Assembly: GCA_013397455.1 (NCBI GenBank)
Contig: VYZB01000040.1
Span: 182,296-246,295 of the forward strand
Length of the DNA stretch: 64,000 bases
Direction: 5' to 3'
From: Crotophaga sulcirostris
Lineage: Eukaryota; Chordata; Aves; Cuculiformes; Crotophagidae
Part shown: positions 12,546 to 24,463 of the stretch, in pieces
Layout: every line of letters starts with the position of its first letter
How positions within the stretch are numbered: position 1 is the stretch's first letter
Notes under the pieces: model-generated
The model's database searches: none
Told to the model about the DNA's origin: nothing
The model's input: the letters and a program-made list of their open reading frames with translations, nothing else
Translations under genes and position numbers: made by a program

Positions 12546-13106
12546 TATCACAGTATCACAGTATTACAAGGTTGGAAAGGATCTTTGAGATCATTCAGTC
12601 CAACCTATAACTCAACACCAACACCAACCCATCATCTAAACCATGGCACTAAGTCCCGCATCCAACCCCCTCTTAAACACCTCCAGGGACAGAGACTCCA
12701 CCACCTCCCCTGGCGGTGCATTCCAATGGCCAATCACCCTTTCAGGGAAGAATTTCTTCCTAATATCAAGCCTAAACCTCCCCTGATGAAGCTTGAGTCC
12801 ATGTCCTCTAGTTCTGTCACTGGTCACCTGAGAGAAGAGACCAATCCCTGCCTGACTACAACCTCCTTTCAGGCAGTTGTAGAGAGCAATAAGGTCTCCC
12901 CTGAGCCTCCTCTTCTCCAGGCTGAACATCCCCAGCTCCCTCAGTTGCTCCTCACAGGGCTTGTGCTCCAAACCCTTCACCATCTTCGTTGTTCTCCTCT
13001 GGACACATTCCAGTGTCTTGACATCTTTCTCAAACTGAGGGGCCCAGAACTGCACACAGGACTCAAGGTATGGCCTAACCAGTGCTGAGTGTAAGGGGAT
13101 GATGGA
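12546..13106 (-). mobile_element. CR1 LINE 3' end, longest copy in the window
   Basis: This is the longest clear CR1 copy here: about 560 bp in minus orientation, 5'-truncated and with an intact 3' end. In sense order it holds the ORF2 C-terminal coding region (13106 to 12636), the ORF2 stop (TAG at 12638-12636), a ~90-bp 3' UTR with TCCAACCTTGTAATACTG, and a tail of the TACTGTGA octamer type (12546-12567). Because the coding part has no stop or frameshift, this is probably the youngest CR1 in the window. The other TACTGTGA-tailed pieces (4524, 36642 and 37145) belong to the same lineage. Confidence 0.95.
12636..13106 (-). pseudogene. CR1 ORF2 C-terminal remnant, frame still open
   Basis: This is the coding part of the CR1 copy above. 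The frame begins in sequence encoding [14 protein letters not shown], passes [31 protein letters not shown] and [13 protein letters not shown], and ends at the natural ORF2 stop. Only the region C-terminal to the reverse-transcriptase active site is present. The endonuclease domain and the RT motifs A-C are missing, so it cannot encode an active enzyme. The open frame actually runs about 27 bases upstream into flanking DNA, to a chance methionine at 13133. Confidence 0.85.
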
Positions 13107-15004
13107 GTATCCCAGCCCAGGACCTGCAATCATTAGAGGATGACTCTAGAATCTGGGACGGTATGCTCCATTATTCCCATCACCTATTCTTTTCAGAACA
13201 GAAGGCAGAATTTATACCCAGAATTTCCCATCATCAGCAGGTTTGTCAGAGAAGGGACGCACTGTAAAATGCCTGATAAAGCTCTCAAATCACATATTTT
13301 TCTTTCCTTTCAGTTTTTTTGCTTCCCTTTTTTCTATCTATCTACCTATTGACTGATCTATCTGCCTTCACTTGCCCTTCCATTGCGGTACTAAGCAGGA
13401 ATGCAGAAATACAGAACTGATCAACTCTTTGACTCTGGGATTAGAAAGAAGACCATCATGACATGCCTCAGCACCTGAACACTCTTTTGACTTTTTTTCT
13501 CATAAACATTATTCTTTTGTTGACAACACTTCTGGTGAAGTAAATATTCCTAGGTTAAAGTGTAGTTTAATTTGTCATTGTAAATGGCATTTGTTCTACA
13601 TTCACTTAATAATTTAATTTGAAAAGATTTACCCTTGAGTATAAAGAAGTAAACCTTTTCTAAACCCACTTAGCCTGTGAGTAGTTTTATTTTCTGAGCC
13701 ATCCGTAAATGACAAATAACCTAAAGGGTTTAAAAACTATTGTCTATAACAATAACAATAGCAGTAAAATATAATGCTGTGAGGCTTCTGAAAATGTCAT
13801 TTGCATAAAGAAGCACATTGCCACTTGTGGTTTGTCCATTTATTTTGGGGGGAAGGGAGTGTTATTGGCTTGCATAAACTGATTTAAAACATTATTTTCT
13901 AGCTAATTTTCATGTCCAATTTCTGGATAGTAAACACTACAATATAAAAAGAATCTAATAAAATTCTAATTTTTGTCACATGAGATTTTATTATACAGCT
14001 TACGAATTTACTTTTACACCTTGCACAAGGAGATAAATCAGTATGTTCTAATAGCAACAGCTATTCAGTCACATACGTTGTAGCCTCATGGCTTCAGAAT
14101 ACTAATTTCAACCACTGGTTTTAAAGTGCCAAGTCTCAGGTGATTACTTTCCCAATGTTTATTTTTAGACCCCCTTTTTTAGACATCACTGAATACAAAT
14201 ACAGGCATGTCAGCAGCTCAGTGCAGACTATACTAGAAAACCATTTATCTTTGCTTGTTGAAATAGGTTTTGTAGATATTGATTCACATTCATTTTTTTT
14301 CAGTACAGATTCCTTTCAATGCAGCTACTTCAACAGCGCACAATAAAGTACGTCCTTAACGGAATAATTTTACATATTTGTCTAGATTAATAGTCTATTT
14401 GAAATGGAATTTGTCAGACAGATGCTACCACCTATTTGTTCTTCAATGGGAAAAAGGAAAATTAGGTAAATAGGTAGATGCATAAAATTTCTAAAACTCT
14501 GTTCATTTGGTTCATAAGAGAAAGTGATGCTTCTTACTGTCATCATGAGTATCCTATTAGAGGACTAGCTGAAAAAAATGCTGGATGTATACTGTCTATT
14601 TAAGTCAGGTACTTGGCAAATTATGATCTGAATGGATATTCTGTATGGATTTACATGTGATATACAGTGCTTGTACTTCAGTGAATTTTAAAATGGAAGG
14701 TTGCTGATCATAGCTCTTGACCAAGTCCCAGTAGATCTTTAACAACTACTGAGAAACTCCACAATTCTCCATGTGAACAAGGAGAAGAAATTTAATTTCT
14801 TCACATCATCACTTCCCAACCTTAACCTCATTTTAGGTATGCCATTTGTTTTAAAATGTAAGAATTGAATTGCAGTCACAGACTCATTCGATATCTGACA
14901 GATAAATATTTTTAGGGAAAATAAATAGTCTTTCCAAACTTCCAAAGTTACGCAGTTCTAAACCAAGGAATATGCCTTCTCTTGACTAAAGTCATAGACC
15001 TCAT
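13107..15004. other. AT-rich DNA with a small TCTA-type simple repeat
   Basis: No gene is seen. A degenerate (TCTA)n run lies at 13333-13363. The remainder is AT-rich single-copy sequence. Confidence 0.5.
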
Positions 15005-15345
15005 AGCTGTCTACTGTTTCCTTACAAGGGAAGGAGGAGTGGCAGGAGCTGAGCTCTTCTCTCTGGTGACCTATGATAGGACCTGAGGGAATGACAGGAA
15101 GATGTGACAGGGGAGGTCCCAGTTGGATATTAGGAAGAGATTCTTCACCCAGAGGGTGGTGGAGCACTGGAACAGCTCCCTAGGAAGCAGTCACAGCACC
15201 AAACCTCACAATATTCAAGAAGCATTTGGACAATGCCCTCAGACACACAGTGTGAATGTTGGGAGTGTCCTATGTAGGGGTGGGAGTTGGACTTGATGAT
15301 CCTTGTGGGTCCCTTCCAACTCAGGTGATTCTATGATTCTATGAT
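15005..15345 (+). mobile_element. CR1 LINE 3' end with ATTCTATG-type tail
   Basis: Sense-strand CR1 of a different subfamily from the TACTGTGA-tailed copies. It includes GATATTAGGAAGAGATTCTTC, the block GGTGGTGGAGCACTGGAACA, the 3' UTR block GATGATCCTTGTGGGTCCC, and ends with CCAACTCAGGTGATTCTATGATTCTATGA-like octamers at about 15321-15345. The coding part is interrupted by substitutions and small indels, so this copy is older than the one at 12546-13106. Confidence 0.92.
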
Positions 15346-17858
15346 TTTTGAACACTGAAACCCAAGGCATAACAGGCTTCTTAGCATTACCCTAACTGAT
15401 GGAACTGCAGAAGCAGCATGTAGCAACCTACTTTTATGTATTTCTTTAAAAAAAGAAAAAAATTCAAACTCTGTTTTCTAAAAACATTCTGTTGCAGTGA
15501 ATTCTGTGATACTGTGAACTTCAGCAAGCAAGAATTCTTTAAAACACCATCTGTAGTTCTTGGAGAAAAGAAGCAGATGACACCTTATAGGTTCACACAA
15601 ATACTGTTTGCACACACCTATCGTGTCTCCAGTAAAACACTTCTTATGCCCCCTGCAAAAATGTGAGGGGAGTAGCAAAAATAGCTCCTAAACAATAAGG
15701 AGAGAGTTTTGTCATTGGGATTGATTAATGCTTTTGACTGAATGAATTATGTTCCCAAAAGGATCTTCAAACTGTATATTATCAAAACCATTTGTTTGAC
15801 AGTCTAAGTCATTGTACGTGTCAAGATGCAGCTCCACAGGATAGATTTAGCTATTTCCACAAAATGCCTTCCCTCTGCAGAGATACAGGGGATTTTGACA
15901 GCCGAGGCTCCCAGATGAAGTGTCTGTTGATACATCACAATGCAGTACAGGTCAGGTGTTTACAAGAGAAGAGAGAAGGATTTTTTTCTGTGTGTCTGAG
16001 GAGAAAGTTATCAGGCAGACTTTTCTTCAGGTACTTGGACTCATACTAGCACCTTGTTGCTTATGATGTTGGCACTCTCATACCGTGTTTAAACCAAAGC
16101 GCTGATGAAAATGTCCAACTGATAACACTGAAAACTGAAATACACTCACAGACTACATGGAAAGAGTCAGAGAAGTGGAGTTTGGAAGGCAATATGAGAT
16201 AATGTAATCAAAGCTTCTGTACATCCCAAGTCTTGAAAGTCTATGGGGGGAAAACTGAAAAAAATCTCAGTCAATTTGTCCAAATTCCGAGTTTTGTTCT
16301 TAACAGATCTTTGATTTGGTATTGTAAAGCAGGCTACCAGCCCATGATTTCCTCTGTTCCATAGAGGTTAATTCACAGACAACATCTGTAACAGATTGGA
16401 TTGGTAGTTCCTTCAGAAAGAGAAACTGGGAACAGCTGAAGACTACCTATCACATGGCTTTAAACCTTACATGTATTGGATAGAAACTTACTTATACCAT
16501 TTCATTCATGGAAATCTGAACATATTCTGATACTGATACAATTATAACTGTGACTAAACCACATGGCAATGTGGGTAGAGACAGGTGACTTCAAGTTGCT
16601 AGCAACTTCTCCTTCAACTAGGAATGCACAGAGATATGCTTAGGTGACACTAGAAGGTGACATATGTTCCAGATAGAGAGGAGGGTACGAAATGCAGAAT
16701 CTGTCACTCTGGTGTTAAGGAGTACACTTTCTTGACCCCATGGCTGACTGTTATTTTGCCTTTAAGCTGTGTAAAAAGATACTCTAGTCAGAGATCACTT
16801 CTCTGGATACACTGTTCTAATGACAGATGTGTAAGTGTAGTCAGCAGGCAGGATGAGGACCAGTAATTTTAATCTTTTATCCCCCTGGCACTACAGAGGA
16901 TGTTAAAACATTGACAGAACAGAAATATAAAATGTCGGTGAGCCTACTTCCACCTTCTCTCTTGTCAGCTATAATCTTTCTTCAGGTGTCATAAAGTTAT
17001 ACTTTCAGCAATGATGTTCAAAAACTCATTCAGTGAATTGCTGAATGCATAAAATTCTAGAGTTAGCTATGTAGAGATGGTAAGTATGGGCTTGTGTACA
17101 GTAAGCTCAGTACAGAAAAAAACAAATTGAAGAATAATTGCGTGTATTGCCATGTTTTTATCCTTAGTATGCTTTTTGCTTTAGAATCAACCAGAGGAAT
17201 TTTGGGGCATAATACTCCCTAGATTTTGTTCCAGATATGGGTGTTAGGAAAGCTGAGAAAATTTTCTGAGTACTTCACATTGTCTCACAATGTGAGGGGG
17301 AGAGCTGGTGGTGGTGGCATAATGCCATTTACAATTACAGGTTTTGTAGCAGTACTAAGGGTTTCCTTTGTTAGTTACTACTTAATTCAATACAATGTAT
17401 GATCAGGAATGTTGGGACCATCAGAAAAAGAAATGAAACAAAACAAAACAACAACAAAAAAATGAGGAAATCTTTTAACAAAAACTAGCTTAGGCTCGTT
17501 GCTTAGATTCGATGGTTTGACTCTGCAAATACTTGGAATTTTATTATGACATCCAGTGAAGGAAATTTGCCATGAGATGTCAGACTTATAACCTTAATTT
17601 CACAAGACTCTAATGATCTCAACATTGATAATCTACAACCAGACAATGTGATATTTATTAAATATTGTTAGAATTTAATAATTTGCAAGAAGAGTCTTAA
17701 TTAGTAGAACTCAATTATTTCTTAAAAAAAAAAGTTCTGTCCAGAGCCATCACTGAGGAGTTTCATGATTACTTATTTTTATTACTATTTTTTCCTTCAG
17801 TTTTTCAAAATAGTAGCTTTACCAATGGCCGTTGATCATAAATTTTACAATTTTATCT
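15346..17858. other. Unannotated AT-rich DNA
   Basis: No recognised repeat or gene. Around 16167-16215 a GAAGTGGAGTTTGGAAGGCA-like word recalls a LINE 3' end but is too short to call. An A/C-rich run lies near 17430-17462. Confidence 0.5.
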
Positions 17859-18284
17859 ATCATAGAATCAGTAAGGTTGGAAAAGACCTTTAACATCATC
17901 AAGTCCCACCATCAGCCCAACACCACCATGCCTACTAAACTATGTCACATCTACATGGTTTTTGAACACCTCCAGGAAAGTACACTCCTCCACTTCCCTG
18001 GGCATTCTGCTCCAATGCTTGACCACTCTTTCAGTAAAGAATTTTTTTCTAATATCCAATCTGAACCTCCGCTGGTGAGAGACCATTTCCTCTCATCCTG
18101 TCACTTGTTACTTAAGAGAAGAGACCAGTACCAACCTCACTATAACCTCCTTTCAGGTAGTTTCAGAGAGCAATAAGATGCTCCTTTCAGCCTTCTCTTC
18201 TCCAGGCTAAAAAAAACCGGTTCCATCAGCTGCTCCTCATAAAATTTGTTCTCCAGTCTTCAGCATCTTGGTTGCTCTTCTCCT
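17859..18284 (-). mobile_element. CR1 LINE 3' end, diverged
   Basis: Minus-strand CR1 with an ATCATAGAATCA tail at 17859. It is followed by the GGTTGGAAAAGACCTTTAAC block, the 3' UTR and the ORF2 C-terminal coding region, including CAGTAAAGAATTTTTTTCTAATATC and the TCTTCTCCAGGCTAA block. Homology fades at about 18284. Many substitutions and stops show that it is an old insertion of another CR1 subfamily. Confidence 0.9.
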
Positions 18285-20869
18285 ATGGGAAGGGCCAAAG
18301 AAAAGTGATCAAATTGGGATGCTAGAATAGGTAAGGAAGAAATAGATGAGTTCCACCAAGCCTAGCATACAGCACTATGTGTTTACTATGTTAAATAAAA
18401 GCAAACATAAATGTCTTTGTTAACTTGATTAATACTCATTGTAGACTTCACAGTAGGAAAAAGACTCTGAAGGGGATTTTTTACCTAATTCCCTTAAGAA
18501 ATGAGGTTTATGAATACATTCTTTCTTTATTAGCCCATCTGGCACTTCTGCTCCCCATTAATATTTAACACATTTTCCAGTTTCAGCCAAATTCACGAGA
18601 GCAATGCAGATCTGAAAAATGTTAAATTACAACAAATGTGAAAAAAGGCAGATAAATTTAGACAAGACAATGTATCTCTGTATCAACCGAAGAAAAGTGT
18701 TCTGCACAGGCTCAGCAACAGAGACTCCACAAAGAAAGATGAAACATTATTAATGTCTCAACAAAGTCAAAACTTTAACAGATATATTGAGGATACCTGT
18801 ACTATGGAACAGATGTGACCCATCACAGACTGCAAAGACGGATGCAGAGACAGATCTAAGCATTGTTGGTGGGACAATGGACTGAAGGTGTTGAAATTCA
18901 GATTGATGGAACAAAGGTCTCCTTTTCAAAGCTCTTTTGTTTCTCCTCTGGCAATTTGAATTACCTAGGTTTGGAGCAGGATCCAATGACATATTAATTC
19001 CTATCCAGAGCAACCTAATATCTCGGAGGGCTTTACCATTGTTGGAATGTGATGGACTCAGATATTCCTGCTTAAGTTTCATGAATTTAGAAAAAGATCA
19101 AGCCGCACTACAGAAAGAAACATACTAAGATCATATACTTCAGTTATACTCAGGTAATTAAAGCTACATTAATGAAGTGATCAAATGAAGGTCATAATTA
19201 AGATTGAATCAATAGATCAGGGTTTTTTAAACTGCTCACTCATCACAATAATACAGAAGTTAATATATTGAATTTTGATCTAAGTACTGGAGTTTTAGCC
19301 TTTTCTTGAGATTTTTTTATGGAGTCCTTGGTTTCTTTTTATCTGAGACTCCAGATTCATTCTGTCCTAGTTGATGTCTGTACACTTAAGGGCAAAATAA
19401 AATCAGATTTAGATGTCTAATTCAGTTTGTAAGTCTACATACAGAAGAACAATGTAAAAAAACCCTGACCTATAACCATATAAAGTCAGTAGACACCTTG
19501 AGATTTTCCTCGGTGTATTCCCTTGCCCGGAGGAAAAAGTTAAGGATAGCATGATTGTACCTAAAGATTTGGGGTTCTGTTAGCATTCTGTGTATGCCCA
19601 GCACCATGTTGACTTTTTATGTGACATACCAATAGTATACATACATGGTGAGCTGTATTCAATGAATATATTGTATATATGAGCAGGAAGACCTAAGCAT
19701 CTGTACAAGGTCAGGACTGGCAACCTAAAATGATTTCCTATACATTAGCATTTAAGTCATCTAAAAGGAATTAGATAACTGTCATTTCATTTTTAAAGCA
19801 AATTAATAGAAGTTTCACTTTTTGTCCTCTCACAAAACCTCCTGTTAAAGATTTCAGAACAAAAAATTATGTAGGTTATAACACTCTTGGTTTGACAGAA
19901 CTAAAACCAACTCCTTTCAGAGAAATTTGGTTCAATTCAAGCTAAGAAGCAGAATTATATGACTTATGTGAAAAGGGTGTTACCTCTGTTTAAGGTAGAC
20001 ATGGTGGCATAAGGAATGAGAAAGTCACACAACAAGAGCATAGGTAAAGAAGAAATATCTTGGTAAAATCTTCTTTGTGACCCAGGCCCCTTTCAAGATG
20101 TAGCAGTTTATAACTGCTTTCAAATGTGAAAACTGGAGAAAAGATGAAGGGGTGGGCATCAGTGTGGTTTTGTTGTGTGTATGTATGCATGGCTTTACTT
20201 TGTATATGCTTGTTGGCTTTAGTTCGTTTTTATTTCGCATTCTATTCAAACCATTCCTGCAGACTTGTCATTTTCTTTTTAAAAATTTTGTGATTATATT
20301 TCTGAAAAAGGAAACATAAAAAGGATAGACTTTACCTTTTATTTTCAACTAGTTCTTTCTTATCCAAAACCCACAAGAATGTCAAATTAGCTAATGAAGT
20401 CCCCTCTTCTAATTAAAACAAAATTTGTTTGTGTATTTGGGCTTTTTACCAGTTTTTTTTTTATTAGCTAAATGTTCCCTTCATTTGCTATTAAAATTCT
20501 CACAGGCCAAAAAGTCACATTTGGAAAATATATTTAGCTCATTCATTCCATTTTTTTTAACACATAGAAGAAACATCTGCAAAATTTAAGGAAAATCAAA
20601 TTTTCTGCCCTGAGCTGCCTGATGTTTGTATATTGCTGGCAAAATTGCATGAGGCGGTTACTTGATGTTTTAATTTTTCTTAAACCCTGGAAATGTGGTT
20701 CATGGATTGAAAACTCATTTGAATACAGGAAAGACTCCCTTCATATAAAATGAGCCTTTCAATCACTTCCACAGCATACAACTCACAAATATGTGTGGGT
20801 TATATGGATAATGGAAAGTTGCTGCTTAAATACTTAGTGACAGCAGAAACAAAAAGGCACCCAGGCTAA
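18285..20869. other. AT-rich DNA without recognised genes
   Basis: No repeat family or exon is recognised. The section from about 20440 to 20860 is rich in TAATT- and ATTTG-type words and leads into the candidate conserved block at 20870-21060. Confidence 0.45.
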
Positions 20870-21060
20870 ACTATTATTAAGATATAAGTAGGCTTGCAAA
20901 CAATTTAATTGCATAAAAGAGTTGGTTTCTTTGGGACTGGAGCAATTTGCATAATGAACTGCAGCAGTAGCCCCGCAATATTCTGTGTTAACTGACATCG
21001 AGTGAGATTGTCAACTTTTGCAATGCTAGACAGCATTTAATTGCAATCCTTTTTACAGGG
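20870..21060. promoter_or_regulatory. Candidate conserved non-coding (enhancer-like) block
   Basis: Three octamer/homeobox-type words cluster within 145 bp: TTAATTGCATAAA (20905-20917), ATTTGCATAAT (20945-20955, close to the POU octamer ATTTGCAT) and TTTAATTGCAAT (21036-21047). The block is non-repetitive, has no long open frame and has the texture of vertebrate conserved non-coding elements. No alignment was possible, so regulatory function is inference. Confidence 0.3.
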
Positions 21061-21452
21061 AAAGAGCTCTGAGAAGGAAAAATGTAAGTGTGAGGGTGAG
21101 TTTTTCGTCCAACTCAGTCTTCCGTGTCTGGTATGCAACACATGCTTCTTTCAAACAATAACTTGATGAGAATGATGACCTGTCCTATTAGAACCCAGAT
21201 TTCATAAAGAACCTCTTGGTCTACTGTGTCTATTTTCTTGTTAGTTGTGCCTAAAACAATTGTTTATACCTCAAATTTTCACTTTTTAGGAGAAATGTTC
21301 CCTTAAAACACTATTTCATTTGCAGTTATAATTTTGCTTTTGTCCTGTTCAAAGGGGCTGATATTTTCTCATTATTTAGTTGCCTAAACAGGTGACATTT
21401 GGGGCGATAATCCTAGGGTAACCAAGACATCTGAATAAGACTTGACCATAAA

Positions 21453-21630
21453 GAGTCGCAGGATTGGAATGGACCTCACAAGGTCCTTAGCCTGTTCCCT
21501 GCTTAAAATCAGGTCAACAATTAATTCAGATCAGGTTGTTTAAAGATTTATCCTTTCTGATCTGGATAACCTCCAAGGATGCAGATTCCACTGCCTGTCT
21601 GGGCAACCTGTTACACTGTTTCATTGTGGC
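21453..21630 (-). mobile_element. Old CR1 3' end fragment
   Basis: Read on the minus strand this shows the CR1 3' terminal pattern in diverged form: AACAGGTTGCCCAGACAGGC, TCCTTGGAGGTTATCCAGAT and AGGACCTTGTGAGGTCCATT. No clear octamer tail remains. It may be part of the same old insertion as the reverse-transcriptase piece at 21962-22200, which is collinear but 330 bp away. Confidence 0.75.
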
Positions 21631-21961
21631 TCAGATCTGCACACCCTTTTGAAGGAGCAGCTGCAAGCCAGACAAGTTATATCCTAGAGGTATCATAAAA
21701 CCATGAGATGCACTAAAATGTCTCAAATTGTACATAAGAAAGTAACCATAGTACTGCTGGCTGAAATTTAACCTAATGACAAGAAAAAGGCGTTAATTGC
21801 AAAGTCAGACATCATAATACACAATGAATAATCAGAAAACTCCTGGGTGTTCTTTTTTTGGTTGACATAAGTTATCAACCTATTTGGAAGATGCACAAGA
21901 TTAACAATATTTTTTGAGGAAACCCTTTCATTTGTCATAGGCTGGTTTAGAAGACTGTAGG

Positions 21962-22200
21962 AGGCTTCCCTATCTGCTGGTCATGCTTCTTGTAAAGCAT
22001 GTAAACCAGCCCAAAATGCTGGTTGCCTTATGCACAGTGACAGTGCACTGCTGGCTCATGTTCAGCCACACAACCACCATCACCTGCCCAGGACCTTTTC
22101 TGGACGCTTCCCATTCAATGTTGATGCCTGTGGTTACTCCAAAGTGTAGAACTTTGCACTCTTCCTGACTTAACTTCAGTTCTGAACCTCACTGAAGTTC
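21962..22200 (-). mobile_element. Old CR1 fragment, region C-terminal to the RT core
   Basis: The minus strand carries a degraded CR1 ORF2 segment. It includes a KVLHFG-like motif near 22155-22138, a conserved LNMSQQC motif near 22064-22044 and an ILGW-like motif soon after. These belong just downstream of the RT catalytic motifs. The frame is broken. Between this piece and 21453-21630, the expected ORF2 C-terminal sequence is missing and replaced by ~330 bp of unrelated AT-rich DNA. Confidence 0.75.
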
Positions 22201-24392
22201 TAATGACATTGTCACTTTTACTTCTTTATATGCAGTATGTGTTCCTCTCTGAGAAGTAATGTTTCATATTTGCTTGTTAATTTGGATTTGAGCTTCTTTA
22301 AGGTGCCCTACAATGTTGTGTCAACACTATGAATAATAAAGTAAGATTGGTCTGTAGGAGACAATTTTTTCTAATTATGGAAATAGTTACTGAACCAGTG
22401 TTATTCATAGCTATGGGTGGACATTCTTAAGCTGACAAGAGGCTACAAAGTATATAGATGTACTTTTCCATATCTATATATGACTGTTCAACTCATCTTT
22501 CACCAACAGTTATCTGCAAAATTTACATTTCCCAGATACTAGAACGTTAGAGTATTTTGGTTTAACATTATGAAAAGCTTACAAATGAACAGAAAAATAA
22601 ATTCTCTTTAAAAAATAAAAATATTAGTCTATGTTGATATTAGATTAGTAAAATTCCAGCTGCACAACTATATTGATATAACACATTCTAAGTTTAAAGT
22701 TTCAGATTAGGTTGAAAAATAATCATGTTGTACTCTTAAATTTGGGATATTTATTCCCCTTTTTTATTTAACATGAGATGAGAAAAGGTTCTACCAGGTT
22801 AGGATGTTTTACTAATAAAAATGTTCACAGGACTTTGAAACATTTTTAGCTATTTATCAGTTCTCATCGCTGTGCAAAAGACTACATTTTGACCAACAGA
22901 ATTCTCTGTTGTGAGATTCAGCATGCAGAAATATAACTGCAGCAAATGAAAATGTTTATTGAATATAATATTATTACCTTGTTTTGGACATCACTGTGAA
23001 CCTTAGATTCCATTCTTTTATTTCTATCAAGGTTTGTCAGTTGGCTGTCTCACAGAAAGGGATTTTAGTAAAGGATTAAGGATAAGTCCTTTCAAGTGCA
23101 TTTTTAAATGTAGACATGGGAAACTCATCTAGGAAAACAAGACATTCAGCAGTTATAAGAGATGCCACTAAGTATATCTCTCATTGCACATCTTTTTGGC
23201 TGCCTCATTTCCATCATTTTGCCCTTTGTTCAGAAACATTAACTCTGCTTTAATTATTTCTTTGTGACTAGAATGAGAGAAAAATGGCTGATTTCAGGTT
23301 TTTTAGTCTTTTCATGGTCCCTAATGCTTAATCTGGAGAAAGTTTAGTGACCGTGGTAAATACTGAACAGTTGTTACCTAGATGACATGGGCCAAAATCT
23401 TTCTTAGGATATCTACAATATTCAAAGTATATGCATAGGACAATTTGCTGGTAGAGTATATACAATACTTCCAACAGTTTTGAGACCATAAGCAGCTGGT
23501 AAGGACTTAAGGGTGATGACTATATTAGCACTGCAGATTTGGATTTCACTGCTGTCGTGATTCATTTTATTCAATTTCTCAGAATGAATAATATCATTAA
23601 TCCTGAATTTCTTCCAAAGGCACCAACACAAACATGCTAACTAAATTCATTTTGCATCTATTTCCCTTCCCTCTGTCAGCCGGCGCTCTTGGTCAGACAC
23701 TTTGGAAGATTATTTCCTGGACAGAAAAAGAATGCAAAATGCTATTCTGGCTAAAATTATGTTGCATATAATATTTCTGGAGGATTATAAAAGTCATGTT
23801 AACAATAGTGGCTAATTGCTCCCTGTATTTTCATTACTCTTCCCTATTTTGATCTATTCATGGTGGCATTGGAAGGAGAATCAAGAATTTCACTTCTGTA
23901 TGTGTCTCTGGATATTTAAATAACTACTTTTTCAGCTTGCAGAAAGCTGTTACTAAGTTCCCCTATAAATGGGAAATATCCATTTCTACACAACTGCTTT
24001 GCTCACGGAAGAGATATGAACAAAATTGACGAGATTGACAGTTGCCACTGCAGGTGTATCACTTTCTGGCATCAGCTGAATTAAGTGAGGAAGTTGCTGC
24101 TTCAATTTATCCACAACTGCTCTTTACTGAGCCCAGAATGGACATTTCTTCACCTTTCAGTTTTCCAGCATAATGACTTCTGTGATGTGTACTTGGGCAG
24201 GTTCAAGTCACAAAATCACAATAACGTATACACTTCCAATGCAGATGTTTTCTAACCTGCCTTTCATCTAATCAGCTTAGAGAGTTACTACTCATGCAGG
24301 TATGCTGGAAAATCTCAAGGGTCATTAACTTTTGGAGCAATAAAGGGAAGAGGGTGAGGAGTCATCTGAGGCAAGGCAGGGCAGAATATAAA
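22201..24392. other. AT-rich DNA, nothing recognised
   Basis: No repeat family, RNA gene or exon is apparent. The open frames are all under 70 codons and lack recognisable features. Confidence 0.5.
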
Positions 24393-24463
24393 ATCACAGA
24401 ATCATAGAATCATGGAATCATAGAATCGTTTGGCTTGGAAGGGACCTTAAAGATCATTCAGTT
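24393..24463 (-). mobile_element. Very short CR1 3' terminus (about 70 bp)
   Basis: This has four octamer-like tail units (ATCACAGA, ATCATAGA, ATCATGGA, ATCATAGA), then CGTTTGGCTTGGAAGGGACC and TTAAAGATCATTCAG, the reverse complement of a standard CR1 3' end. It is an extreme 5' truncation that kept only the tail and the last ~40 bp of UTR. Confidence 0.9.

Noticed and set aside
12498..13088. 196-codon plus-strand open frame
   Set aside because: It is the antisense of a CR1 ORF2 remnant. The minus strand carries the recognisable protein.
16167..16215. LINE 3'-end-like words (AGTTTGGAAGGCA)
   Set aside because: Too short and diverged, and no tail octamers.
21983..22168. Plus-strand open frame
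   Set aside because: Antisense of the old CR1 fragment, whose LNMSQQC motif is on the minus strand.
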